Part shown: piece by piece, positions 22,991 through 33,692 of the stretch | How the letters are laid out: each line of letters starts with the position of its first letter | Position numbering within the stretch: position 1 is the first letter of the stretch | Assembly (NCBI GenBank): GCA_030704615.1 | Contig: CM060732.1 | Coordinates: 35,445,053 to 35,509,052 of the forward strand | Direction of reading: 5' to 3' | DNA from: Takakia lepidozioides | Lineage: Eukaryota; Streptophyta; Takakiopsida; Takakiales; Takakiaceae | DNA: 64,000 nt | Notes under the pieces: model-generated | What the model was told of the DNA's origin: nothing | The model's input: the letters and a program-made list of their open reading frames with translations, nothing else | The model's database searches: none | Made by a program: the position numbers and the translations under genes

Positions 22991-25900
22991 TTACCAGATG
23001 TAGTCATCTTCATCGCTACTACTTTCACTACACTCATGGTCAGTGTTGCAATCCTCACTATCTCGGTGCCATGGTTCGTCCCTTCGTGGGGGCCTCATCA
23101 TAGCAATAGTAGCCATCTCAGCTTCGGTAAGGGTCGTTGAAGGTCCAAATTCTGTGTTGGGATTCACATCCTCCAATGCCTCCGCCACTTGCATCCTTAC
23201 GCATGACTCATTCTCACCCAAGCTGACACCAGTGACATCATGTACCACGCGCCGTGAGCGCGGCTCCTTCTGAAGTACTACTTTCCAGTTACCAGCATTG
23301 GAGGGCTCATCTGCAAAAAAAACTTGCTCGACTTGCCATGGAAATGTGAATGGTTCATCTCCCGGTGGCAACATGCAATCAAAGTCCACGAGTAGGAAAC
23401 CATACTCATCCTTCTTCATGGTGCGGTTGCGACCTGTCAAGCTTGCTCTGACCCATTCACATATGAATACTATAGGAGTGACGGCACCATACTGAAGCTG
23501 TAAAATTTCACGAACAACACCAACATATTGCAGCTGGTTCATGACAGGGTTACCATCCACACCCCTTCCCGTTAACTCTTCGGCAAAAATCTGTGCAACC
23601 CCAGAGTCGAATGTGACATGGTAATCAACCACACCTGTTTCCACCACTCTGTAGTGATTTCCGTATGCCCACATAGACCGAAATGAACGAGCAACAAACC
23701 CTGGTGGCTTACACAGATGACGAATATTTGCATCATACGCTGCTCCTCTTGAAACAACATTTTGTACTGCCGACTGTATCCACATATGAAAAGCAGGCAA
23801 AGGCAACATGTTTTTGGGGTATGGAACGGTGCGTTGGTGTGCATTTCTCCCTTGGGTGGTGTATGTGGCTCGAAATTTGGCTCTGGCTGATTCTATGGTG
23901 GCCTTCTCAATATCATAAAGTCTGGTCATACTCAATTCACACTTAGTCAGGACCATAGTATGTACAAAGAGGCTGAGTGAAAATTGAGAATGCGCCAATT
24001 TTGTGTCCGGAAATGGCCCCCAGAATTAGCATGTGAAGCCAAATAAATGATGTATACTTACCTCAGAAACGGTCTCATGCACGCCGTGTTGTGAAGCACA
24101 TAGTTGTGTGCACTAGCCCGAAGCTCAGCCGACAGTTTCCTTGGAGTTCCAAAGCCCTCTAATACTTCTCCCGCAACACTTTCTTCTTCGTTGCAATCCC
24201 AGACCCTTCTACGAGTTCCTGGAAATGCAGCCATGTACTCTGTGAGGAGTGTTAGAGGACTGTAGGGGACTTAGACACTTATACGGGATCTGTAGGGTAC
24301 CCTTAATTTTTGCACAGCCAGAGACCAACAGGAACCTTAGGGGTGACAGCAGCGCACTGTAGAGGGGGGTTACATAGCCCACACAGCCGACACAGCAGTC
24401 ACAGCCCACACAGCCAACACAGCCCGTCACAGTCGTCACAGCCCACACAGCCCACACAGCCCGTCACAGTCGTCACAGCCCACACAGCCGTCACAGCCCA
24501 CACAGCCCACACAGCCGTCACAGCCCACACAGCCGATCACAGCCCACACAGCCAACACAGCCCGTCACAGTCGTCTTCACAACATCATCACTCACAGCCA
24601 CACAGCCCGTCACAACAGCCCACACAGCCCACACAGCCAGTCACAGTCGACAATTCGACACAGCCCACACAGCCCACACAGCCGTCACATCACAGTCGTC
24701 ACAGCCACACAGCCCACACAGCCAGTCATCACATAGCCAAACACAGCCAGTCACCGCTTGACACAGCTGTCACGATAATAGGGAACGAAGAGTAGGACAG
24801 GGAACGACTCAACACCTGTGAACATGTTAATTCACATACGACGGTTAGAGAGGGAACGGTTAGAACCGCGGATAGGAGGATAAAGGGAGAAACGGGGAAT
24901 GAAGAGGGGATCATTATTCGGGGAGGACTTCGGAGTCAGGCGGGAGCGGAGATCGGAGAGCACGATGAAGGAGAAAAGAGGATTAGTAGATGCTTGTTAT
25001 ATGCAAAGCTATAGTGATATAGGAAAGAAGAATAGAGACATAATGGCTTCGGCCTGATACCTGATAAATCATAATCTGATACTTATACGATACAATCACA
25101 CTGTGTAGAGAGATCTGAGTGAAGCTGTGGATTGAATGGAGGAGTGAAGGAAACCGATAAATTGATGAAGCAAACTGAGATAACTGGCCGGAAAGGAAAC
25201 AAATAGGAAACACCCCATGATACACTAGCTGTAGGTCATGACTGATTGTTCTGCGCGGGCTGAGTACTTAGAGATTTCCAACTCTTCTATCTTGGAGTTT
25301 CCGCCTCGGATAGCGAAGGGATGGGTGAGTAAAAGCCGCGCGACAAGGAGGCCAAGAGCCTCATCAAGAGAATACCTCCTGGCCATGCAACCTTCTGGCC
25401 GGGCATAGCTCTTCACATATCCCTTCAAATTTTTCATGTACCTCTCGATGGGGTACATCCAACGCGAACTAACAGGACCACAAACCTCCAATTCATTCAC
25501 AAGGTGTAGCACAAGGTGGGTCATGAGATCGAAGAATGAGGGGGAAACTCTTTCTCCAACAAACAAAGCGTTACACCCACATCCTCCTTCAGGGCTGGTA
25601 GTTCCTCGGGATCCACTGTTTTCATGCACAATGCGCGAAATACACGAGATAGCTTCATGATTGCGAGCCTTGGACCTTTGCCCAGCAAACCTCGAATGCA
25701 CAAAGGTAGAACTTGTTGCATCAGTAGATGGTAGTCATGACTCTTCATGTGTGAAAGCTTTTTTAGCAATATGCTTCTTAAATGAAGCACCATACCCTGT
25801 CGGTGTCTTTAGAGCACCCAAAGTTGCATAGAAGGTAGTAGTTTCCTGTCGATTCAACATGTAAGGAGCCTGCGGCTTCACCAACTTCCTGCCATCTCCG

Positions 25901-28268
25901 GGGTGGGGTTTCAACCATAAGTGAGGTCGTATGCCCTCATTCTCCATGTCCTTCCTGCTCTTTACTGTGTCTTTTCCCCCCAATATGGTGCGCAATATGT
26001 TTTCAGAAATGTTTTTTTCACAGTGCATAACATCAAGGGTATACCGTATCAACAAATCCTGCAATCATGGAACCACCATCAATATGGTATACTTTGATGG
26101 TAAAGCCAAGAGATGACATCTTAATAATGGGAAAAGGAAGAAACCAGCCTTGCATGCTGCAGACAGTATCCAGAGAGACAAAAGCCAGACATTTTCATGG
26201 AAACAACCATATTGCTGCTACATGTGCCATACATAGGCGACTCCAAACTTGCTTCATGCAATTTGCATTAGGCTGAAATCTAAGTCGTGTGTGATGATCC
26301 TTACAACTGTATCCATGCAACTATGAAATCAGCCCTGCCGACAAACAAACAATGAAGACATACCCACCTTCCAATATGGCAGGTTCCAAAGGATCGACCT
26401 TCGCTTCATGCCATGGGATTTGGCAGGGCACACATTCCGGCGACGGCTGCCAAATGTTTCCATGAACCTCTCGTTTTCCTCCGCATTTTGGAGCTGATCC
26501 ACAGTGGATACTTGGGGGGGGGGGGGGGGGTGGGGTCTGTGATCGGAGGCTCCATTGAAGTGGTTGCGATTGCATCTATATGGATGGCCTGCTGGTAAGA
26601 ATTTCCTGTGCCCCTGGTACACCATTTTGCTCAGTGCACTGGAGTGTCTGGCATCAAGATTGGGCCCGCACACGGGACAAGCCTTGTAGCCCCCAACTGC
26701 ACACCCTGCTAGCATGGCATATGCAGGATAGTCATGTACTGACCACATCAGAATGGCTCTCATGACAAAGGTCCTTGATCCTTCATTGCCAGATGCATCA
26801 TTAGCCCTAACACCTTCCCACAACACGGTCAGCTCATCCACCAGAGGCTGCAAGAACACATCCGCATTGGTCTTCTTCACGGATGTCGGCCCTGGAATTA
26901 AGAGTGTCAACATCATAAAAAAAAGGCTTTGTGCTCAGCCAAGGAGGAAGGTTGTAGTTCATGAGCAAGACTTGCCACGTAGACCATTTTGTTGATTTAT
27001 CACCAAAGGGATTGATACCATCCCAACCAGACCTAGTCGCAAGTTGCGAGGTTCAGCTGCAAAAGCATGCCATGTATCGTCAATGTATTTCCATGCAAGG
27101 CTGTCAGGCGGGTGTCTCATCTTCCCATCTTGACTTTGGTTCTCCATGTGCCACACCATAAGCTTAGATATCTCCTTGCACTTGTACATGCGCTGCAGCC
27201 GGGGAATCAAGGGGAAATGCCGCAAGACCTTCTGTGGAACCAACGTCTTCATGCCAGGATGTACCGAGGCGCCCCACATTTAGGGCAAGATGGTGCATCC
27301 TGTAGATCTCCCCTGTATAGCACACATCCCTTCTCACAAGCCTGGATGCTATCGTAATTAAGCCCAGCTTTTGTTATAAGTTTCTTCGCTCCGTAATGAG
27401 ATTTGGGCAAAAAGTTCCCTTTACAATAGATGTCCGTGAAAAAGTTTCAGAAGCTCATCCATCGCTGCGTTTGTGACACCATGAGTAGCACTAACATTGA
27501 GCAAAGCAACGTCGCACTCAAGCAGCTGGTGGGGCAGCCAACATACAGAGGTGTGGTTGCTTGATGCTGAAATTGGAAAGCAGCACCGTCATCCCCATCC
27601 CCATGACTTTGTCCATCATGATGGCGCTCGTCTTCTCCAAGCCCTTCATCCTCATTAATGGTGCTTTGCACATTATCTGCAACTGCAAATGTTTCCTGCA
27701 ACATGCGAATGATGTCGACGTCGGGGTCTAGATTCTCTCCACCACGAACAGGAACAGGGCTAATCTATCTTTCCACATCATCCTCAGGGGGGCTACGTTC
27801 TTCCACAAAGTCTTCGTCTTCGGAGTCGACACTCTCCACCTGCATGTTCACCTGCAAACTATAAGAGTATAGTCTTGTCCAAAATGTAACGTGTTGCATA
27901 AAACAGGGAATCTCCAAATTGACCGTGCTAGTTTCCATACAGTAGTCCACCGTACATGTACAGTGGAGGGCCGTTCAACATTACCATTCTAAGGGCTTCA
28001 TCCTAAGTTATGTCTGTGAGAAGTGAGGCGAGAGATGCACGTCACTCACCATGGGATAACCCAACAGTGGATCCCGGTCGTTGGCAAGCAAATGCAATTT
28101 GGCAGTTTCCACAAATTGGAGTCGACCCCCATGGCAGTCGTTGCAGGGACACATTATCTTTGAAATACCCAGTCTAGTTGCACGTCGTTCCTCGATTTGC
28201 CAAAGTCTTGCGTCAGTGTGGGGCACCGCAGTGCGGCGCCGGGTGTTTCTAGTTCTGGCCTCTCTCAT
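22991..28268 (-). pseudogene. CACTA transposase (Tnp2-type)
   Basis: Reading the minus strand: an N-terminal transposase-associated zinc region (28268-28008, MCPCNDCHGG); an acidic linker (27950-27447); Tnp2 core pieces (27279-26959 with HFPLIPRLQRMYKC and DSLAWKYIDDTWHAF; 26916-26329 with YPAYAMLAGCAVGGYKACPVC; 26064-25735 with TLDVMHCEKN); a DUF4218-like part (25793-25350, MKSHDYHLLMQQVLP and RWMYPIERYMKNLKGYVK); and a DUF4216-like C-terminus (23972-22991, DEYGFLLVDFD). A real intron is visible at 24061-23973 (donor GAG|GTAAGT, acceptor CTCAG), and removing it keeps the frame. Such proteins bind the terminal and subterminal repeats and cut and paste the element in the nucleus. Frameshifts, for example near 25770, and the LTR insertion make this copy non-functional. 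Confidence 0.8.
24250..25345 (+). mobile_element. Solo LTR inside the CACTA transposase gene
   Basis: A complete LTR (TGTTAGAGGAC to GCGCGACA, 1,096 bp) without internal region, flanked by the 5-bp duplication AGGAG at 24245-24249 and 25346-25350. Removing the LTR and one AGGAG restores an open transposase frame (reading EALGLLTEYMA across the site), which confirms the insertion point. A solo LTR forms when the two LTRs of an inserted element recombine. Its minisatellite (about 24365-24775) is the longest of the LTR copies here. Confidence 0.95.
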
Positions 28269-28341
28269 CCCCCACGAAACGCTTATGGGTTTGGCTAGTT
28301 TTTGAAGTGGGAAGTCAGCGAGTGCTCGGATGTGGGGAACC

Positions 28342-29208
28342 TACAGCAGCGCACTTTAGAGGGGGGTTACACAGCCCGTCACAGTCGTCACAGCCGACAC
28401 AACCCATCACAGCCAACACAGCCCAACATAGCCAACACAGCCCGTCACAGCCGACACAGCCACACAGCCAGTCACAGCCAAACACAGTCGCACAGCCAGT
28501 CACAGCCCGTCACAGTTTCACACAGCCAGTCACAGCTTGACACAACTGTCACGACCATAGGGAACAGATAACAGGACAGGGAACGACTGCGGGGAACAAC
28601 ACCTGCGAATGGAACATGTTAGTTCACGGACGACGGTTAGTGAGGGAAACGGTTAGAACAACGGGTAGGAAGATAAAGCGGGAAGCAAGGACTGGGAAAA
28701 GGGGGAGATTCTTGAACACTTCTTGGGGGAAGGAAACTTCGGACATCAGGGAGGGGAAATGAGGCAGAGAGGTATCTCTGGCAGAAAGAGGGAGAGCACG
28801 GAGTAGGAGGAGGATGATTTGAGATGCTTAATGGAAGCAAGCTATAGAATTGTAATGTAGAGTAGATTAGAGACACCATGACTTTAGCCTGATACTTGAT
28901 AGATATTAATCTGATACACACTTCATACTCACACTGTGTAGAGAGATCTGAGTGAAGCTGTGGAATGAATGGATGAGTTGATGGAATCCGATACATTGAT
29001 GAAGCAAACTGATACTTAATTATCAATAGTAAGGTAGCTAACATGAATCCGGGAAGGAAAACAAATAAGAAACACCCCCATGATACACTAGCTGTAGGTC
29101 ATGACTGATTGTTCTGAGCGGGCTGAGTACTTAGAGATTTCCAACTCTTCTATCTTGGAGTTTCCGCCTCGGATAGCGAAGGAATGGGTGAGTAAAAGTC
29201 GCGCGACA
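28342..29208 (+). repeat. 5' LTR of E2, 5'-truncated
   Basis: Homology to the E2 3' LTR starts at TACAGCAGCGCAC (28342); the first roughly 97 bp, including TGTTAG, are missing. It carries the CACAGCC minisatellite (about 28370-28545) and ends GCGCGACA at 29208. Confidence 0.85.
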
Positions 29209-29796
29209 TTTGGCGACCATACTGGGGAACTGAGTCATGAACAACCAAATGTGACAGGCATCTGGTGGGATCATGGTGGTTGGAGGATTAAAGAATTTGA
29301 AGTGAATCAAATCCCCTGTGGAACGAAGGAAGAAAGATTGTCCAAACAATTCTTTCAAAGGTTCTTGGAATTGCCAGACGGTTGTAAAGAAAATATTCTT
29401 AAGCGAGTGCATGATGCTGATCCGAAATGGGGTCTGGAGAAGGGAGTGATAAAGATATATCAGGTGGCCTGTAGAGGAAGAGCACTTTGGTTACCAACAT
29501 TGGTATATGTGATAGCATTGCTATCCATTAAGCGAGTAGAGTTTGAAGGCTGGGAGGAAAGAAAAGTGAATGTTTATACTCATATGCATGACGAGCTTGT
29601 ACTCGTAAAGAATTGGATTCCAAAGGATATTTTGTGGATCAAACTCACACCAATAACAGCTTTCCAGACTTGTTTGCCATATGGTTATATGGGAACAGAG
29701 ACTTCAAGTATAGCCAAGGGTGCATTGAAGCTTGAAAGAAACCCAGGCATATACGAGAGATATTACAGAAGAGAGTTTTGGTTATTGCCACATTAA
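29101..29796 (+). CDS. ORF1 of the Gypsy family, ahead of gag, starting inside the LTR
   Basis: 231 codons, intact in this copy. The ATG at 29101 lies within the 5' LTR. The first 36 codons use LTR sequence (MTDCSERAEYLEISNSSILE onward), the next codons pass straight through the primer-binding site (TTT GGC GAC CAT ACT GGG), and the rest is internal. The protein has a tryptophan-rich GIWWDHGGW, a mixed charged helix region and ends REFWLLPH at TAA 29794-29796. gag starts 22 bases later. No known domain is recognised. ORF1 genes ahead of gag are known in Ogre-type elements of the Tat lineage and are of unknown function. Placing this ORF among them is inference from position. In E3 the same ORF is frameshifted. 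Confidence 0.6.
   Translation: MTDCSERAEYLEISNSSILEFPPRIAKEWVSKSRATFGDHTGELSHEQPNVTGIWWDHGGWRIKEFEVNQIPCGTKEERLSKQFFQRFLELPDGCKENILKRVHDADPKWGLEKGVIKIYQVACRGRALWLPTLVYVIALLSIKRVEFEGWEERKVNVYTHMHDELVLVKNWIPKDILWIKLTPITAFQTCLPYGYMGTETSSIAKGALKLERNPGIYERYYRREFWLLPH
29211..29228 (+). promoter_or_regulatory. Primer-binding site of E2
   Basis: TGGCGACCATACTGGGGA lies two bases after the LTR end. It begins with the TGG that pairs with a tRNA CCA end and resembles the tRNA-Arg-type PBS I recall for Ogre-like elements. The tRNA identity is unverified. Confidence 0.7.
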
Positions 29797-29818
29797 AAAG
29801 AAATGAAAGACATGGGAC

Positions 29819-32226
29819 ATGAGTGATGAAAGAGAAGCTAGACGCCAGAGATATTCAGCAAAAAGAGAAAGCTATCTGAAAGCTAATTATCCATATCTTT
29901 GGGAGAGAGGAATAGACATAGGGGAATCATCTGGACCTCTCACACCATTAAGATCAAAGAGTACATCACCCATACCGGAAGAACTAGAGTTGGATGTCAC
30001 TCCTTCTGTTTCTTTGCAAGAAAGATTAAGGGAATTGGTACGGGAAGAAGATCAATCACGAGGTGAAAGATCTGAGGTACATCCCTGGATAAAAGATTTG
30101 ACAGAAATCTTTGATAAGAGTTGGCATGGAAACCAAAAGCAGGAACTCCAGTTTCTGAAGCGGAAGGTGAAGAAGGAGGAGGATGTGGCAGAGCCAACGG
30201 AGAGTTCAGACTCTCCAACACCATTGCAGTTGAGTTACATGAGTGAAGAAGAAACCCAAGGGCAGAACTTGGAGGATGAAAACAGAGAGAAGAAATTGGA
30301 AGAGGAAGAATATGAAGAAGTAGACCCAACAGCTGAGGTTGAGACTACAACCAGGACATCCCAACCCGTTGGACCTAGATCAAGTGGAGCACTTGGATCA
30401 CAGGCCAACGAAGGTGTCGGTTCAGGGGGATCTGGCTCTGGGGGGACAGGGAGTGTGGGAAGTAGTGCAACTGAAGCTGGGAATACTGTGAATATCGTGG
30501 GGCGAGAAGCAGGGAGTGCTCAAGGGCCACCACTTGGTGGAAGATCCACCACAAAAACAACAGGTCCAAAAGGACCAGCACCAGCAAGGGTGCCAGCACC
30601 TGTCAGTGGGCAGAAGGTAGGGCCACAGATGGCATTACAACCAACACGGGCAAAACCACCTTTTCCAATATATTCAAGAAAAGGGGATCCCGATGTACAC
30701 ATTAGCCAATTTGAGCATATGTGTATAGTGAACAATGAGAATGGCGATGATGCCAAGAGATGAGATTGTTTCCCTGTTCACTTATAAAGAAAGCAAGTGA
30801 ATGGTATGCAAGATTCCCTGATAATCATTTCCTAACCTGGAATGGCTTGAATACAACATTCCGAAATAGGTTTAGGACAAGTAAAACTGAGGATGAAGTG
30901 TATGGAAGTTTACAACAGTTAAAGCAAAAGAAGCATGAAACTGTTGAGGAGTATATGGAAAAGATGGAATTGATGATGAAAAAGCTGGCTGCAGTACCAG
31001 CACCAGGTTTACAGAAGACTTGGTTTGTGAGTGGATTAAGACCAGAGTTGCAAAAGAAAGTGGATATGTTACCCCATAATACAGGGGAGGAGGCAATTGA
31101 AACTGCAAACAGAATTGAGCAATTGGGAATGCTCAGGAGAGAGAAAAGGGATGATGAAGACTCTGAGGATGAGTTAGATGAAGAAGAAGAGCAAGAACTA
31201 AAAAGGAAGAGTAAGAGAAAGGAGAAGTTGAAGAGGGATAACTATGAGAAAAGATTGCAAGAAATCTTGAAGAAGTATGCCACAGAGGCTGTAACACATT
31301 GGAGGAAGGGTGTATGGTGTGCAAAGTGCCAGAATGAAGGCCATACCACCACAGAATGCCACATGAAGGAGAAACACTGTACTATCTGTAAAATGGATAA
31401 CCATTCTACTGAGAATTGTTACTACAACAGAAGGACAGCTGCAAGAGAACCTAGGCAAGTAAGGGTGCATCAAGTGCAGCCCCAGCCAAGAAGAAACAAT
31501 GATCAGGACCACTATGGTAGGTCTGGTGGTTATAACAATGGCATGGAAGGGAGAGGTAATTCAAGAGGGAATTACCAAGGAAATTCCAGAGGCAACTATC
31601 AGGGTAATCCAAGAGGGAATTACCAGCCCGGGAATCAGGATTACAGAAATAATCCAAGAACAGACCAAGGGCGAGGACCCAATGGTGAAGAACTATGTTA
31701 CTATTGCAATCAGTTAGGACATCGCAAGGCAGCGTGTTCATTCTGGATAAGACACCAAAATGAGATGAGAGCTCCTGTGAATGAGGGCCCAGTGGTGGCA
31801 GCTCACATGGTTAGGCCATGTGTTGTACCAGAAGTAAGTACAATGATAGTAACCAGAAGCAAAGCTAAATTAATACCTCCGGTAGTTGAGGAAGATGATG
31901 ATAATGAAGGTGACAGTGATATACCTGAAGATGATGAGGCTTGGAGAGAGAAGAAGGAACTGCACAAGGAAGTGGCAGATACCATAAGGGAAATGCAGAA
32001 GAGTACTGATATTCCTGTAGCTGATTCCTCTGATTCTGATAGAGAAGAAGAAGTGAGTGAGGAGGAAAGGAAGAAAGAAGATGTAGACATGCAAAGTAAA
32101 GAAGAGACTTTGGCTGAAATAATATGCCAGACCAAAGCAGAGATTACCATTGGACAGCTATTGGCTGTGGCACTATCACAGGCTGTATCAATCGAATTGC
32201 CCAGGAGACAGGAAACACAGACCTGA
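29819..32226 (+). pseudogene. gag polyprotein (E2), one frameshift
   Basis: Starts at ATG 29819 (MSDEREARRQRYSAKRE) and ends at TGA 32224-32226. Order: a basic N-terminal helix, an acidic Ser/Pro/Gly-rich linker, the retrotransposon gag capsid domain (from about 30650; FEHMCIVNNENGDDAK, ASEWYARFPDNHFLTW, TVEEYMEKMELMMKKL), three CX2CX4HX4C zinc knuckles (CAKCQNEGHTTTEC at about 31318, CTICKMDNHSTENC at about 31378, CYYCNQLGHRKAAC at about 31696) separated by a Gly/Asn/Arg-rich stretch, then a Glu/Asp-rich tail. The protein would build the cytoplasmic virus-like particle and bind element RNA. Lesion: two extra bases (AG) near 30760 relative to E3. The terminal TGA is at the same place in E2, E3 and E5. 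Confidence 0.8.
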
Positions 32227-32258
32227 ACAGCAAGGTGACCAGTTATACTGTGAAGCCG

Positions 32259-32832
32259 CACGGCCTTGGTACAAGCGTAACCTTGAGTTTTAAAGAAACT
32301 CCCTTCTTGGAATAAGTCCCCTATTTGCAGTCTTGCCCTGTGCCCCTCCACATGCACTTGACCTGCTGGCAATCGAAACAATTGTTGTAGGTATAGGGGA
32401 GTAAATTACTAATTCACTCCCTTCACCGTTGTTGCTCCTGTCTTAGACTCGAAGTTCTGCAAGAATTGTAACATGTACTGTCGATGGTGCAATGTCCAAT
32501 CTTTGTTTTGCAATCCTTGCAATCTCAGTTCCTTCAGTAACTGTACTGCCTGTGGAGTAGCAATCATTTGATCCTGCAGGATTGTGGTGCTCTTCACCCT
32601 GATTTCCTCCATTCCTCTCAAACCCACAGAAATGTTTTGGCTGTAACAACTGAAGAAATGCCTGTAGTGCACAAAGCATAAACGTATGGTTGCCACAAAA
32701 AACTATGGGTAATTTCTTGTAAGCCTTCGGGGCTTGCAAGCATCGATCAAGAGAAAAGCTCCGCTCTGTTCTTTCGTGTCTATGCCACTGCGTAAGTAAT
32801 ATTGCGAGCGTATAGTCTGTTAGTTCCTCCAT
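32259..32832 (-). pseudogene. ORF3 N-terminal portion inside the inverted block
   Basis: ATG at 32832-32830 (MEELTDYTLAILLTQWHRH), running down to the inversion junction. It contains the conserved GNHTFMLCALQAFLQLL segment and the MLQFLQNFE motif. At least one frameshift separates 32832-32600 from 32560-32409. Its continuation is on the plus strand from 37192. Confidence 0.75.
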
Positions 32833-33317
32833 AGCTTCACAGCTATAGCATTGATGGTCTGTCCTGTCGAGACGCCCGTTACTTAGAACGACGCCGACTC
32901 TTGCACTTATTCCCTCTAATTTCTTGATCCCTTTTATGGCTTTCGATTGGCTGTAACCGCTGTGACTGGATTTTAAATTTAATTTTCTTTAGTGGACTTT
33001 CCATGCTGGATTGTCCACTAGGATCACACATGTGACAAGCTTTTTTCTTTTCTGTACTTGCTGTTTGTTCCGTTCCCCTTTTTTCCATATTCATTAATGG
33101 GCCCGCCTTCATCCGAATGACGCTAAGTAGGTACTTTGACGGCCATTCTTGTCCTCTTTCTTGATGACACCTGTTCTTGCACTTCCTTCTTAGCTGTGTG
33201 TCGCGCCCTGACTTCCACGTGTCTATTTTTAAACTGTTTTCCGTCCTTTCTTCCGTCGGCCATTTTCCTGAAGTTATTGTGCGTCCATCTGTCACTGATT
33301 CTATGGATCGTGTAACC

Positions 33318-33545
33318 CTAAGCTGTGACTGGCTGTGTCATACTGTGGTACGCTGTGATAGGCTGTGATGCACTGTGGTAAGCTGTGATAGGCTGTGACA
33401 CGCTGTGGTAGGTTGTGATAGGCTGTGTTGCGCCGTGTTGGGCTGTGATAGGCTGTGTTTCGCTTTGATGGCTGTGATAGGCTCGTGATGGGCTGTGATA
33501 GGCTGTGTTTCGCCTTGATAGGCTGTGATAGGCTGTGTCACGCTT
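33318..33545 (-). repeat. In-frame minisatellite linker (E2, inverted)
   Basis: The 30-bp AYHSPSR-type repeat seen in the other copies, shorter and more degenerate here and with frame breaks. It joins the integrase end (33693) to the ORF3 leader. Confidence 0.85.
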
Positions 33546-33692
33546 GTTCTGCCCGCCCTTGTCATATATGCTCGGCCTAGCGACAAGTGCTCCATACTCC
33601 GTTGGTAACACTGGTGCAGCCCGTGACTGCTCTTGCGTTTCAACATGCAAATCATGCTGCAATGGTTTGTCATGGATACCACTGTACCCCCT

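Larger units (their letters stand above)
22725..28341 (-). mobile_element. CACTA (En/Spm-type) DNA transposon, decayed and interrupted
   Basis: The minus strand encodes, in order, the segments of a plant CACTA transposase (see next entry). Beyond the transposase stop at 22991 lie three diverged subterminal repeats sharing TTTTACCAG and GTCC.GTGATTTGG motifs (22725-22997). The expected CACTA termini were not found: the 5' side is replaced by the truncated LTR of E2 at 28342, and the 3' side fades into unassigned sequence. A solo LTR (24250-25345) interrupts it. Confidence 0.75.

Noticed and set aside
26514-26531. G-quadruplex regulatory element in the CACTA transposase
   Set aside because: A single homopolymeric G run in a decayed gene; more likely slippage or sequence error than a functional site.
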